64,000 nucleotides of DNA from an uncultured Alphaproteobacteria bacterium (GTDB lineage Bacteria; Pseudomonadota; Alphaproteobacteria; Rhizobiales; Beijerinckiaceae), in assembly GCA_937988775.1 (NCBI GenBank), contig CALKHP010000015.1, forward strand, positions 81,238-145,237. Direction: 5' to 3'. Every line of letters begins with the position of its first letter. Position 1 is the first letter of the stretch. Of the stretch, positions 22,651 through 30,732 are shown in pieces. The notes beneath the pieces were generated by a model that saw nothing but the letters and a program-made list of their open reading frames with translations, had not been told where the DNA came from and did no database searches. The position numbers and the translations under genes are program-made.

Positions 22651-23781
22651 ATGGCGATGATTTCTTACCTCACGACGATCCGCTTCGATGTCGGCGCGAT
22701 CAAGCATCTGGTCGAGGATATGGGCGCCGCCGGCATCACGCGACCGTTGCTCGTCACGGATAAGGGGCTCTCCAAAACCGGCATGGCCGCGCGCATCCTC
22801 GAGTTGCTGCCGGCCAAGGACAAGACGCCGGTTTTCGACGACACGCCGTCGAACCCGACCGAAACCGCGGCGGATGCGGCGCTGGCGCTCTATCGCGCGC
22901 ATGATTGCGACGGGCTGATCGCACTCGGCGGCGGCTCGCCGATGGACCTCGCCAAGGCGGTCGGGCTGCTCGCGACCCATCCCGGTCCGTTGCGCCAATA
23001 TGCCATGGTGATGGGCGGCGTCGCCAAGATCACCGACAAGGTCGCGCCGGTGCTGGCCATCCCGACCACGTCGGGCACCGGCAGCGAGGTCGGCCGCGCA
23101 TCGCTGATGAGCTTCAATGACGGCCGCAAATTCGCAATCGTCAGCCCGCATCTGATCCCGCGCCGCGCGATCTGCGACCCCGAACTGACCTATGACCTGC
23201 CGGTCGGCCTGACGGCCGCGACCGGCATGGATGCGCTGACGCATGGCATCGAGTGCTTCATCTCGGGCGTCGAGAACCCGCCGGCCGGCGCCATCGCGCT
23301 CGACTGCGCCGTGCGCGCCGCCAGCCATATTGAGCGCGCCGTCCAGAACGGCAAGGACAAGCAAGCGCGCTGGGAAATGATGATGGCCTCGATGATGGGC
23401 GCCATGGCCTTCCAGAAGGGGCTTGGCGCCGTGCATGGCCTGTCGCACGCGCTCGGCGGCCGCAAGGAGGTGAGCTTCCATCACGGTACGCTCAACGCCG
23501 TGCTGCTGCCGGCGGTGCTGCGCTACAATGCCGGCGCGGTCGGCGATAAATACGCGACGCTGGCGCGCTGGCTGAACATTCCCGCCACGCTCGGCATTGA
23601 CGGCTTCATTGCGCAATTGAACGAGCGCCTCGGCATGCCGAAGGGGCTCGGCGCCATGGGCATGCGCGCCGAATGGTCGGCCGAGGTCGCCGCCAATGCG
23701 ATGGAGGATCACGCGACGCAGACCAACCCGCGCAAGCCGACGGTCGCCGAGTACCAAGCCCTGCTTGCCGAGGCGATGTGA
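22651..23781 (+). CDS. Iron-containing alcohol dehydrogenase
   Basis: Group III (Fe-dependent) NAD(P)-linked alcohol dehydrogenase of 376 aa. The nucleotide-binding GGGSPMDLAKAVG motif lies near residue 90, and the PTTSGTGSEVGR motif follows. The metal ligands are supplied by GMDALTHGIE, by GLGAVHGLSHALGG, and by the VSFHHGTLNAVLLP histidine. The substrate alcohol is unknown; family members act on short primary alcohols, propanediol or hydroxybutyrate. The ATG at 22651 (MAMISYLTT) has GGGGAG upstream and gives the family length. The SDR gene starts one base after its stop, so the two are cotranscribed and may act in one oxidation pathway. Confidence 0.93.
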   Translation: MAMISYLTTIRFDVGAIKHLVEDMGAAGITRPLLVTDKGLSKTGMAARILELLPAKDKTPVFDDTPSNPTETAADAALALYRAHDCDGLIALGGGSPMDLAKAVGLLATHPGPLRQYAMVMGGVAKITDKVAPVLAIPTTSGTGSEVGRASLMSFNDGRKFAIVSPHLIPRRAICDPELTYDLPVGLTAATGMDALTHGIECFISGVENPPAGAIALDCAVRAASHIERAVQNGKDKQARWEMMMASMMGAMAFQKGLGAVHGLSHALGGRKEVSFHHGTLNAVLLPAVLRYNAGAVGDKYATLARWLNIPATLGIDGFIAQLNERLGMPKGLGAMGMRAEWSAEVAANAMEDHATQTNPRKPTVAEYQALLAEAM

Positions 23782-23782
23782 C

Positions 23783-24580
23783 ATGCCCGCTGTGAATGCA
23801 TCCGCGCCCAAGGTCGCGCTCGTCACCGGCGCGGCGCGCGGCATCGGCCTCGCCGCCGCCCGGCGCTTCCTCGCCGAGGGCTGGCGCGTCGCGCTGCTCG
23901 ATATCGATGGCGACAATCTGAACCGGGCCGTGGCCGGGCTGAACGAGCCCGAGCGCACGCTTGGTGTGACCTGCGATGTTTCGGACGCGGCCGGCGTCGC
24001 CGCCGCGATGGCGGCCGTCGCCGCGCGTTTCGGCCGGCTCGATGCGCTGGTCAACAATGCCGGCGTCGCGGTGTTCAAGCCGCTGCTCGAAACCACGGAC
24101 GAGGAATGGAACCGCGTGCTCGCCGTCAACCTGACCGGGCCGCTGCTGTGCACCAAGGCGGCGGCGCCGCTGATGCGCGAGCACGGCGGCGGCGCCATCG
24201 TCAACATCACCTCGATCTCGGGCGTGCGCGCCTCGACGCTGCGGGTCGCCTACGGCACCAGCAAGGCGGGCCTCGCCCACCTGACCAAGCAGATGGCGGT
24301 GGAACTGGCGGCGATCGGCATCCGCGTCAATGCCGTGGCGCCGGGGCCGGTCGAGACCGCGATGGCCAAGGCGGTGCATACGCCGGAAATCCGTGCCGAC
24401 TATCATGACGCGATCCCGCTCAACCGCTACGGGCTGGAGGAGGAACTCGCCGAGGCGATCTTCTTCCTGTGCGATGCGCGCTCGAGCTACATCACCGGGC
24501 AGGTGCTCGCCGTCGACGGCGGCTTCGAGGCGGCCGGCATCGGTCTCGCGACGCTGCGCGGCGAGAGGCGGAACGGGTAG
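23783..24580 (+). CDS. Short-chain dehydrogenase/reductase
   Basis: Classical SDR oxidoreductase of 265 aa. It has the cofactor loop TGAARGIGLAAARRF (residues 15-29), the NNAG motif in ALVNNAGVAVF, the catalytic serine in ITSISG, the YxxxK motif in VAYGTSKAGLAHL, and the PG motif APGPVETAM. The D at the end of the second strand (LLDIDGDN) points to NAD(H) rather than NADP(H). The start ATG at 23783 lies one base after the iron alcohol dehydrogenase stop, so this is the second gene of a two-gene operon. The substrate is not identifiable; 3-oxoacyl or diol/ketone conversions are typical. Confidence 0.92.
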   Translation: MPAVNASAPKVALVTGAARGIGLAAARRFLAEGWRVALLDIDGDNLNRAVAGLNEPERTLGVTCDVSDAAGVAAAMAAVAARFGRLDALVNNAGVAVFKPLLETTDEEWNRVLAVNLTGPLLCTKAAAPLMREHGGGAIVNITSISGVRASTLRVAYGTSKAGLAHLTKQMAVELAAIGIRVNAVAPGPVETAMAKAVHTPEIRADYHDAIPLNRYGLEEELAEAIFFLCDARSSYITGQVLAVDGGFEAAGIGLATLRGERRNG

Positions 24581-24594
24581 AGGTCAATTCTCCA

Positions 24595-24670
24595 CCCTCA
24601 TGCTGAGCTTGTCGAAGCATGGAGGATCTAGCGCCAGGCTGGATCATCCTTCGACAGGCTCAGGATGAGG
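24595..24670. repeat. Family C inverted repeat (imperfect)
   Basis: CCTCATGCTGAGCTTGTCGA at the left and TCCTTCGACAGGCTCAGGAT at the right form imperfect arms around a 20-nt loop. It belongs to the same family as 17138-17207. Confidence 0.8.
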
Positions 24671-24688
24671 CGGATTAAGGCGAGGCCC

Positions 24689-24732
24689 CCCCTCATCCCC
24701 TGCCGGGACCTTCTCCCGCAAGGGGAGAAGGA
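24689..24732. repeat. Family D element with CTTCTCCC/GGGAGAAG hairpin
   Basis: CCCCTCATCCCCTGCCGGGA is followed by CCTTCTCCCGCAAGGGGAGAAGG. The terminal hairpin pairs CCTTCTCCC with GGGAGAAGG. A second copy is at 62486-62537. It abuts the family C element on its left. Confidence 0.75.
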
Positions 24733-24780
24733 GATAATTCTGCTGGCTTTGGGCGCGAAAACGCCCGCGAGGGACACACC

Positions 24781-25749
24781 ATGTTGACGGGCATTCTCGC
24801 GGGGCTCGCCACCGGGGCGCTATGGGGGCTGACTTTCGTCGCGCCGCGCGTCGTCCAGCCCTTTACCGAACTCGACATTTCCATCGGCCGCTATGCCCTG
24901 TTCGGCATCCTGTCCTTCCTACTCATGCTGCATCCGCGTTTTCGCGCCGGCGGCATCAGCCGCGCGCGCATCGGCGCCGCGCTGATGCTCGGCGGCATCG
25001 GCTATGTCGGCTATTACCTTTGCGCCGCCTATGCGGTCGGCCTTGCCGGGCCGGCGATCCCGCCGCTGATCATCGGTGCGCTGCCGGTGCTGCTGGCGAT
25101 CGTCGGCAACTGGCAGGATGGCGGCGTGCGCTGGCGCCGCCTGATCGTGCCGCTGGTGCTGATCTTCGCCGGGCTGAGCGTGGTCAATCTCGGCACGCTC
25201 GACAGCGCGGCCACGCCCGAGGCGCGCTCGCGCATCCTGATCGGCGCGCTCTGCGCCTGCGCGGCGCTGGTGATCTGGATCATCTACGGCGTGTGGAATG
25301 CGCGCATCATGCGGGCCAGCAACCCGCCGGACGCGCTGGTCTGGACCGGATTGCAGGGGCTTGGTGCGCTGCTTTTCACCCTGCCGCTGTTCCCGGTCAG
25401 CTACGTGACGGGAGCCACCGCGCTGCCTGCCTATGGCTTTGGTTCGCCGGAGGGGCAGCGCTTCTTGATCTGGATCGCCATACTCGCCATCTTCGCGTCG
25501 TGGCTGGCGACCTGGTTCTGGGTCATCGCCTCGCGGCGCCTGCCGCTGGCGCTTTCCGCGCAACTGATCGTGTCCGAGACGGTTTTTGCCTTGATCTATG
25601 GCTTTGTCTATGAGAGGCGCTGGCCCTATCACGCGGAATGGCTTGGCACGGGGTTGCTGATTGCCGGCGTCATTGCCGGTGTCGGGGTGTTTGCCCGCAC
25701 CGAGCCTCGGCGTGATGCCAATGGCCGGCTTCAAGCCGGCGGTATATGA
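24781..25749 (+). CDS. EamA-family (DMT) transporter
   Basis: Second drug/metabolite-type carrier in the window, 322 aa, with ten predicted helices and two EamA halves. It begins MLTGILAGLATGALWGLTFVAPRVV and includes VGYYLCAAYAVGLAGPAIPPLIIGALPVL in the first half and WVIASRRLPLALSAQLIVSETVFALIYGF in the second. The latter is a strong EamA feature (helices 8-9). It is not a close paralogue of the carrier at 5825-6727. The C-terminal tail is basic and hydrophilic. It precedes aroG by 44 bp on the same strand, which may reflect shared transcription but no obvious shared function. Confidence 0.87.
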   Translation: MLTGILAGLATGALWGLTFVAPRVVQPFTELDISIGRYALFGILSFLLMLHPRFRAGGISRARIGAALMLGGIGYVGYYLCAAYAVGLAGPAIPPLIIGALPVLLAIVGNWQDGGVRWRRLIVPLVLIFAGLSVVNLGTLDSAATPEARSRILIGALCACAALVIWIIYGVWNARIMRASNPPDALVWTGLQGLGALLFTLPLFPVSYVTGATALPAYGFGSPEGQRFLIWIAILAIFASWLATWFWVIASRRLPLALSAQLIVSETVFALIYGFVYERRWPYHAEWLGTGLLIAGVIAGVGVFARTEPRRDANGRLQAGGI

Positions 25750-25793
25750 TAAACGCCCGATTTCGTGGCTGAGGTCCGGGCAAGGAGTATGAG

Positions 25794-27200
25794 ATGACGA
25801 GCCCCGCAATGTCCAAGGCGCATTGGACCCCTTCGAGCTGGCGCGACAAGCCGATCGCCCAGGTTCCCACCTATCCCGACGCTGAAGCGCTCGGTGCGGT
25901 GGAGGCACAGCTTGCAAGGTTTCCGCCGCTGGTTTTTGCGGGTGAGGCGCGCAAGCTCAAACGGGCGTTGGGCAAAGTTTCCGTGGGCGAGGCGTTCCTG
26001 CTGCAAGGCGGCGACTGCGCCGAGAGCTTCGCGGAGCATTCGGCCGACCAGATCAGGGATTTTTTCCGCGTCTTCCTGCAGATGTCGGTCGTGCTCACCT
26101 TCGCGGCGGGCAGCCCGGTGGTCAAGGTCGGCCGTCTCGCCGGTCAGTTCGCCAAGCCGCGCTCGGCCCCGACCGAGACCGTCGACGGCGTGGAACTGCC
26201 AAGCTATCGCGGCGACATCATCAACGAGATCGACTTCTCGGTTGAAGCGCGCACGCCCGATCCGCGCCGGCAGATCGCGGCCTATCGGCAGTCGGCGGCG
26301 ACGCTGAACCTGATCCGCGCCTTCGCGACCGGCGGCTATGCCAATCTCGACAACGCGCATCGCTGGATGCTCGGCTTCGTCAAGGATTCGCCCGCCTCGG
26401 GCCGCTACCAGGAGGTCGCCGACCGCATCACCGAGGCGCTCGGCTTCATGCGCGCCATCGGCCTCGATCCGGAGACGCATCCCGAGTTGCGCGCCACCGA
26501 TTTCTACACCAGCCACGAGGCGCTGCTGCTCGGCTACGAGCAGGCGATGACGCGCGTCGATTCCACGACCGGCGACTGGTACGCCACCTCCGGCCACATG
26601 CTGTGGATCGGCGATCGCACGCGCCAGCCCGACCATGCCCATGTCGAGTATTTCCGCGGCATCCAGAACCCGGTCGGCCTGAAATGCGGTCCGAGCCTGA
26701 CGCCGGACGGCCTGATCGGCCTGATCGACGCGATCAATCCGGCCAACGAGCCCGGCCGCCTGACGCTGATCTGCCGCTTCGGCGCCGACAAGGTCGGCGA
26801 GCACCTGCCGGGCCTGATCCGGGCGGTCGAGAAGGAAGGCCGCAAGGTCGTGTGGTCGTGCGATCCGATGCATGGCAACACCATCAAGGCGGCGTCCGGA
26901 TACAAGACGCGGCCGTTCGATCGTATCCTTCAGGAGGTGAAGAGCTTCTTCGCCGTGCATGAGGCGGAAGGCACCATTGCCGGCGGCATCCATCTCGAGA
27001 TGACCGGTAACAACGTCACCGAATGCACCGGCGGCGCGCGCGCCATTTCCGACGAGGATCTGCGCGACCGCTATCACACCTATTGCGACCCGCGCCTCAA
27101 TGCGGAGCAGGCGATCGAGATGGCCTTCCTAGTCGCCGATCTGGTCAAGCGCGCGCGTCTGGCGCGCGGCCATTCGCGGCCGGCGGAAGCGGCCGAGTAA
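25794..27200 (+). CDS. aroG: Class II 3-deoxy-7-phosphoheptulonate (DAHP) synthase
   Basis: First enzyme of the shikimate pathway, joining phosphoenolpyruvate and erythrose 4-phosphate. At 468 aa and with class II (plant-type) signatures, it differs from E. coli AroFGH: LLQGGDCAESF near residue 70, RMGSxAGQFAKPRS-like sequence VGRLAGQFAKPRS, GLKCGPSLTPDGL, WSCDPMHGNT, and HLEMTGNNVTECTGG. These carry the metal ligands (a cysteine, a histidine, a glutamate and an aspartate) and the PEP-binding arginines. Class II enzymes are common in alphaproteobacteria and may be feedback-controlled through extra helices. The ATG at 25794 gives the expected N-terminus. Confidence 0.95.
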   Translation: MTSPAMSKAHWTPSSWRDKPIAQVPTYPDAEALGAVEAQLARFPPLVFAGEARKLKRALGKVSVGEAFLLQGGDCAESFAEHSADQIRDFFRVFLQMSVVLTFAAGSPVVKVGRLAGQFAKPRSAPTETVDGVELPSYRGDIINEIDFSVEARTPDPRRQIAAYRQSAATLNLIRAFATGGYANLDNAHRWMLGFVKDSPASGRYQEVADRITEALGFMRAIGLDPETHPELRATDFYTSHEALLLGYEQAMTRVDSTTGDWYATSGHMLWIGDRTRQPDHAHVEYFRGIQNPVGLKCGPSLTPDGLIGLIDAINPANEPGRLTLICRFGADKVGEHLPGLIRAVEKEGRKVVWSCDPMHGNTIKAASGYKTRPFDRILQEVKSFFAVHEAEGTIAGGIHLEMTGNNVTECTGGARAISDEDLRDRYHTYCDPRLNAEQAIEMAFLVADLVKRARLARGHSRPAEAAE

Positions 27201-27278
27201 GCAAACGACCAAGCGGGGCAGGCGGTTTTCCGTCTGCTTCGCCGAGTCTTGTCGCGCAGGGTGCGTCCAGCGATATCT

Positions 27279-27326
27279 GGAGCCTCCTTCGAGACGCCGC
27301 CAGGGCAGCGCCTCAGGAGGAGGCTT
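27279..27326. repeat. Imperfect inverted repeat, GGAGCCTCC type
   Basis: GGAGCCTCCTTCGAGACGCC at the left and GCGCCTCAGGAGGAGGCTT at the right are imperfect complementary arms. The CTTCGAGACGC word and the GCGCCTCAGGA word resemble the wider family C of intergenic palindromes. It may act as the aroG terminator region. Confidence 0.55.
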
Positions 27327-27352
27327 AAGAGATTCAAAACAAGCTCTTAAGC
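27323..27352. promoter_or_regulatory. Perfect 9-bp inverted repeat GCTTAAGAG/CTCTTAAGC
   Basis: Arms at 27323-27331 and 27344-27352 with a 12-nt AT-rich loop, 82 bp before the small secreted protein gene at 27434. There is no T-tract on either side, so a terminator is not clear. An operator or a stable leader hairpin is possible. Confidence 0.4.
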
Positions 27353-27433
27353 ATGTTGCTTCAGATTTCGGTAACGCGCGCATCGTTAAAATTCTAACGG
27401 GTTTGGGAGGTTTCTCGATCCGGGAGAGCACCT

Positions 27434-27751
27434 GTGCGCATGTCATCCAGGTTCAATGAAATCGCCATCGCAGGTGCGACGGCCGCGTTGTTTGCCGGCA
27501 TGATGGCAAGCGCTGCGCCGGCTCAGGCGCGCGATGGCTGGAACGGGGCGATCGCGGGCGGGGCCGCCGCCGGCATCATCGGCGGGCTGGCCGTGGGCGC
27601 GATGCTGAGCGGCGGACCGCGTCCGGTCTATGTCGAGCCGGAGCCGATCTATGTCGGGCCGCGCTATGAGCCGGCGTGCCATTTCGAGCGCCGCCGCGTC
27701 TGGATCGGCCCGTACGATTACACCTATCGCCGCGTCGAAATCTGCGACTGA
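27434..27751 (+). CDS. Small secreted glycine-zipper protein (paralogue 1)
   Basis: Exported 105-aa protein of unknown function. A signal peptide ends at AQA-RDGWNG. A glycine-zipper-like stretch (GAIAGGAAAGIIGGLAVGAM) follows, then a proline/tyrosine linker, and a C-terminal motif CHFERRRVWIGPYDYTYRRVEIC with two cysteines. The neighbour at 27986 has the same architecture, so the pair arose by duplication. Similar small proteins occur in Bradyrhizobiaceae-type genomes, but I know no function. Start: GTG at 27434 with GGGAG seven bases upstream, or ATG at 27440. Confidence 0.8.
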   Translation: MRMSSRFNEIAIAGATAALFAGMMASAAPAQARDGWNGAIAGGAAAGIIGGLAVGAMLSGGPRPVYVEPEPIYVGPRYEPACHFERRRVWIGPYDYTYRRVEICD

Positions 27752-27771
27752 ATGCGTTCAGATTTTCTGTT

Positions 27772-27805
27772 CGGGATGGGCCGGTCAAGCCGGCCCTTGA
27801 CGGTG
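27772..27805 (+). repeat. Family A palindromic repeat (GGGCCGG variant)
   Basis: GGGATGGGCCGGTCAAGCCG runs into GCCCTTGACGG. It matches the variant at 39589-39623, with GGGCCGG/CCGGCCC arms. Confidence 0.75.
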
Positions 27806-27985
27806 GAAAAGGCAGCGCATGGCTTTCCGCCGATTCCGTTCCGGAAAAGCTCGAGCGCGTCCGGAAAGCTGAATGGCGGCTTCCGTTTCCGTTCATCTTT
27901 GAGCCAGATTCACGATGCTAGATAAGCTCCGTCGAGGATGATCCGCCCAAGACGCGGACGTCCCCAAGTTTTGATGGAGGCGAAG

Positions 27986-28324
27986 ATGACTCGCTCTGTG
28001 ATGAAGACGGTATTCGCTGCCGGCTTGGCGCTTGCCACCGTTGGCGCGACCATGGCCGCGACGACTGGTTCGGCCGAGGCGCGCTGGCGCCACGGGCGCG
28101 GCTGGGGCGTCGGTGCCGGCATTATCGGTGGCCTCGCCGCCGGCGCGCTGATCGCGGGCGCCGCTCGCCCGGCCTATGGCTACGGCTACCCGGCCTATGG
28201 CGGCGGCTATCCGGTTTATGGTGAGCCGGCCTATGAATACGCGCCAAGCTGCTACATCCAGCGCCGCAAGGTCTGGATCGACGATTACCGCTGGACGGTC
28301 CGCCGCGTGCGCGTCTGCGAGTAA
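27986..28324 (+). CDS. Small secreted glycine-zipper protein (paralogue 2)
   Basis: 112-aa exported protein. The signal peptide runs to GSAEARWRHG, and a glycine-zipper stretch GVGAGIIGGLAAGALIAGA follows, then a tyrosine/glycine-rich repeat (YGYGYPAYGGGYPVYGEPAYEY) and a C-terminal motif CYIQRRKVWIDDYRWTVRRVRVC. The two cysteines bracket 21 residues, and the same Cys-RR-VWI...RRV-C frame exists in the preceding gene. The ATG at 27986 (MTRSVMKTVF) gives a normal signal peptide; an in-frame ATG at 27938 would add a basic leader. It is probably anchored in or near the outer membrane, by inference from the zipper and signal only. Confidence 0.8.
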   Translation: MTRSVMKTVFAAGLALATVGATMAATTGSAEARWRHGRGWGVGAGIIGGLAAGALIAGAARPAYGYGYPAYGGGYPVYGEPAYEYAPSCYIQRRKVWIDDYRWTVRRVRVCE

Positions 28325-28365
28325 CTACGCCGGCGGCGACGGCCGTCGCGTTTCGCCTTCCTGAA

Positions 28366-28415
28366 CAAACGTCCCCGTGTCGCGGCTTGTTGCCTTGGCG
28401 CGGGGCGTTTGCTTT
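28366..28415 (+). terminator. Candidate terminator after the second small secreted protein
   Basis: Arms CAAACGTCCCCG (28366-28377) and CGGGGCGTTTG (28401-28411) pair with a single bulged T. The loop is 23 nt and itself partly structured. The T-tract is short (CTTTGG), so it may be weak. Confidence 0.45.
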
Positions 28416-28491
28416 GGAAAGGACGTTGTCGGAAATGTGCTGTGCGCCATCCGTCTTTCACTTTGGCGCGACCTGCTCTAGATGATCGGCC

Positions 28492-30225
28492 ATGACCGAG
28501 ACGTTCAGGCTGGCGCTCGCCCAGATCAACCCAATCGTTGGCGATATCGCCGCCAATCTCGCCAAGCTGCGCGAGGCGCGCGCCGAAGCCGCGCGCCAGG
28601 GCGCGGAACTGGTGATGTTCACCGAATTGTTCCTGGCGGCCTACCCGCCGGAAGATCTGGTGCTGAAGCCGGCCTTCGTCGATGCCTGCCGCGCCGCGCT
28701 CGAGGAGATCGCGCGCGATACCGCCGATGGCGGGCCGGGTGTGCTGGTCGGCCTGCCGTGGCAGGAGGGCGGCAAGGTCTATAATGCCTATGCCGCGCTC
28801 GATCAGGGTCGCATCACCGCCATCCGTTTCAAGCACGACCTGCCGAATTACGGCGTGTTCGACGAGAAGCGCGTCTTCGCCGCCGGGCCGCTGCCGGGGC
28901 CGTTCTCCTTCCGCAACAAGCTGCGCATCGGCATGCCGATCTGCGAGGATATCTGGGGGCCGGAGCCGGTCGAATGCATCGCCGAGACCGGCGGAGACAT
29001 CCTGCTGGTGCCGAACGGCTCGCCCTACGAGGGCGACAAGATCGACACGCGGCTCAACATCGCCGTGGCGCGCGTCACCGAAAGCGGCCTGCCGCTGGTC
29101 TATCTCAACCAGGTCGGCGGCCAGGACGAACTGGTGTTCGACGGCGCCTCGTTCGGCCTGAACGCCGATGGCAGCCTCGCCTTCCAGTTGCCGGCCTTCG
29201 AGGAAGTCGTAGCCGTCGTCGACTGGCGGCGCGAGAGCCACGGCTGGGTATGCGCGCCCGGCCCGAAGGCGCTGGTCGTCGAGGGCGACGAAGCCGATTA
29301 CGAGGCCTGCATGCTCGGCCTGCGCGATTATGTCGGTAAGAATCGCTTTCCCGGCGTGGTGCTCGGCCTGTCGGGCGGCATCGATTCTGCACTGTGCGCG
29401 GCGCTGGCCGTCGATGCGCTCGGGGCTGAGCGCGTGCATTGCGTGATGCTGCCCTATCGCTACACCACATCCGAGAGCCTGAAGGATGCCGAGGACTGCG
29501 CGCATGCGCTGGCGGTGCGCTACGACATCGTGCCGATTGCCGGTGCCGTCGAGGGGCTCGCCGCCGTGTTAGCGCCGCTTTTCGCCGGGCGTGAGCCCGA
29601 CATCACCGAGGAAAACATGCAGAGCCGGGCGCGCGGCACGATCCTGATGTCGATCTCGAACAAGTTCGGCCCGATGGTCGTCACCACCGGCAACAAGAGC
29701 GAGATGTCGGTCGGCTACGCCACGCTCTATGGCGACATGAATGGCGGCTTCAACCCGATCAAGGATCTGTACAAGATGCAGGTCTTCCGGCTGTGCCACC
29801 TGCGCAACCGCTGGAAGCCGGCCTCGGCCAAGGGGCCGGACGGCGTAGTGATCCCGGAACATATCATTAGCAAGCCGCCATCGGCCGAGTTGCGCGAGAA
29901 CCAGACCGATCAGGACAGCCTGCCACCTTACGAGGTGCTCGACGACATCCTGCAATGCCTGGTCGAGAACGAGATGCGCGTCAGCGACATCGTGGCGCGC
30001 GGCCATGACCTCGACACCGTGAAGAAGGTCGAGCGGCTGCTTTACCTCGCCGAATACAAGCGCCGCCAGTCGGCGCCCGGCGTGAAGGTCACGCCGAAGA
30101 ATTTCGGCCGCGACCGGCGCTACCCGATCGTCAACCGCTTTCGCGACGATGGCGCCGCACCCTTCAAGCCGGACCCGGCGCTCGGCCCCGATGCGGTGAT
30201 GGCGCTCGGCGCGGCCGATATCTGA
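28492..30225 (+). CDS. nadE: Glutamine-dependent NAD+ synthetase
   Basis: Two-domain enzyme of 577 aa that amidates nicotinic acid adenine dinucleotide to NAD+ and uses glutamine as nitrogen donor. The N-terminal nitrilase-like glutaminase domain has the catalytic triad E45 (MFTELFLAAYPP), K114 (FKHDLPNYGVFDEKR) and C151 (PICEDIWGP). The C-terminal ATP-binding synthetase domain starts about residue 270, with the pyrophosphate loop GLSGGIDSALCAALAVDALG, and later motifs TTGNKSEMSVGYATLYGDMNGGFNPIKD. Both halves are complete, so ammonia from outside is not needed. The ATG at 28492 begins MTETFRLAL. Confidence 0.96.
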   Translation: MTETFRLALAQINPIVGDIAANLAKLREARAEAARQGAELVMFTELFLAAYPPEDLVLKPAFVDACRAALEEIARDTADGGPGVLVGLPWQEGGKVYNAYAALDQGRITAIRFKHDLPNYGVFDEKRVFAAGPLPGPFSFRNKLRIGMPICEDIWGPEPVECIAETGGDILLVPNGSPYEGDKIDTRLNIAVARVTESGLPLVYLNQVGGQDELVFDGASFGLNADGSLAFQLPAFEEVVAVVDWRRESHGWVCAPGPKALVVEGDEADYEACMLGLRDYVGKNRFPGVVLGLSGGIDSALCAALAVDALGAERVHCVMLPYRYTTSESLKDAEDCAHALAVRYDIVPIAGAVEGLAAVLAPLFAGREPDITEENMQSRARGTILMSISNKFGPMVVTTGNKSEMSVGYATLYGDMNGGFNPIKDLYKMQVFRLCHLRNRWKPASAKGPDGVVIPEHIISKPPSAELRENQTDQDSLPPYEVLDDILQCLVENEMRVSDIVARGHDLDTVKKVERLLYLAEYKRRQSAPGVKVTPKNFGRDRRYPIVNRFRDDGAAPFKPDPALGPDAVMALGAADI

Positions 30226-30249
30226 CCGGCTTCGCTTCCTGCCGCCACC

Positions 30250-30645
30250 TCAACTCGCTTTGGGCATCGCCTTGGGCTGAGCGTCCATCGGCTTGCCGGC
30301 CCGATTGGCGGGAGTTGTCGCCGCATCGGCCTGGGCGATTTCCTCTCGGAGTTCTTCGGTGTTCTGGTTCATCGCGTCGGCCGCATGGGTGACGGCGCTT
30401 TCGAGCGAGGTGGCGATGGCGACGAGCGGCGAGGAGCGCCGGGTCGCCTCCGCATAGACGTGGAACGGCAGGAACGGCGCGTGCAGCGCGATGTGCAGCG
30501 CGGTCGATTGGTAGTCGGCCATGGCGCGGAACAGGTCCTCGCTCTTGCCGAGATGGGTGATCTCGCCCATCCGCTCGATGAACGGCGTCGGGTCGATGTC
30601 GAGATATCCGGGCTGCTGGCTGATCGGGGTTTCGCTGGCTGTCAT
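30250..30645 (-). CDS. Hypothetical protein, helical, no recognised domain
   Basis: 131-aa cytoplasmic protein without signal peptide. The region DPTPFIERMGEITHLGKSEDLFRAMADYQSTALHIALHAPFLPFHV followed by LVAIATSLESAVTHAADAMNQNTEELREEIAQAD suggests a helical body and a hydrophilic C-terminal tail (PANRAGKPMDAQPKAMPKAS). It is reminiscent of short helical proteins such as phasins, but I would not assign it to that family. The ATG at 30645 has AGGAGA seven bases upstream. It converges with nadE. Confidence 0.65.
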   Translation of the reverse strand: MTASETPISQQPGYLDIDPTPFIERMGEITHLGKSEDLFRAMADYQSTALHIALHAPFLPFHVYAEATRRSSPLVAIATSLESAVTHAADAMNQNTEELREEIAQADAATTPANRAGKPMDAQPKAMPKAS

Positions 30646-30732
30646 GGCAAATCTCCTCGTTGTCGGAAACACGAGATGAGACGATGCGCGACGTCATTGC
30701 CGTTTGTGTGACGGGCCCTTAAAAAGCCGCGC

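Noticed and set aside
24595..24732. Possible small mobile element at 24.6-24.7 kb (family C plus family D repeats side by side)
   Set aside because: No target-site duplication or coding sequence is visible, and the two families occur separately elsewhere, so the pair looks like chance adjacency.
27384..27397. GTTAAAATTCTAAC as a CtrA site
   Set aside because: Spacing between the TTAA and TAAC parts is too short for TTAA-N7-TTAAC; left only as an imperfect palindrome.
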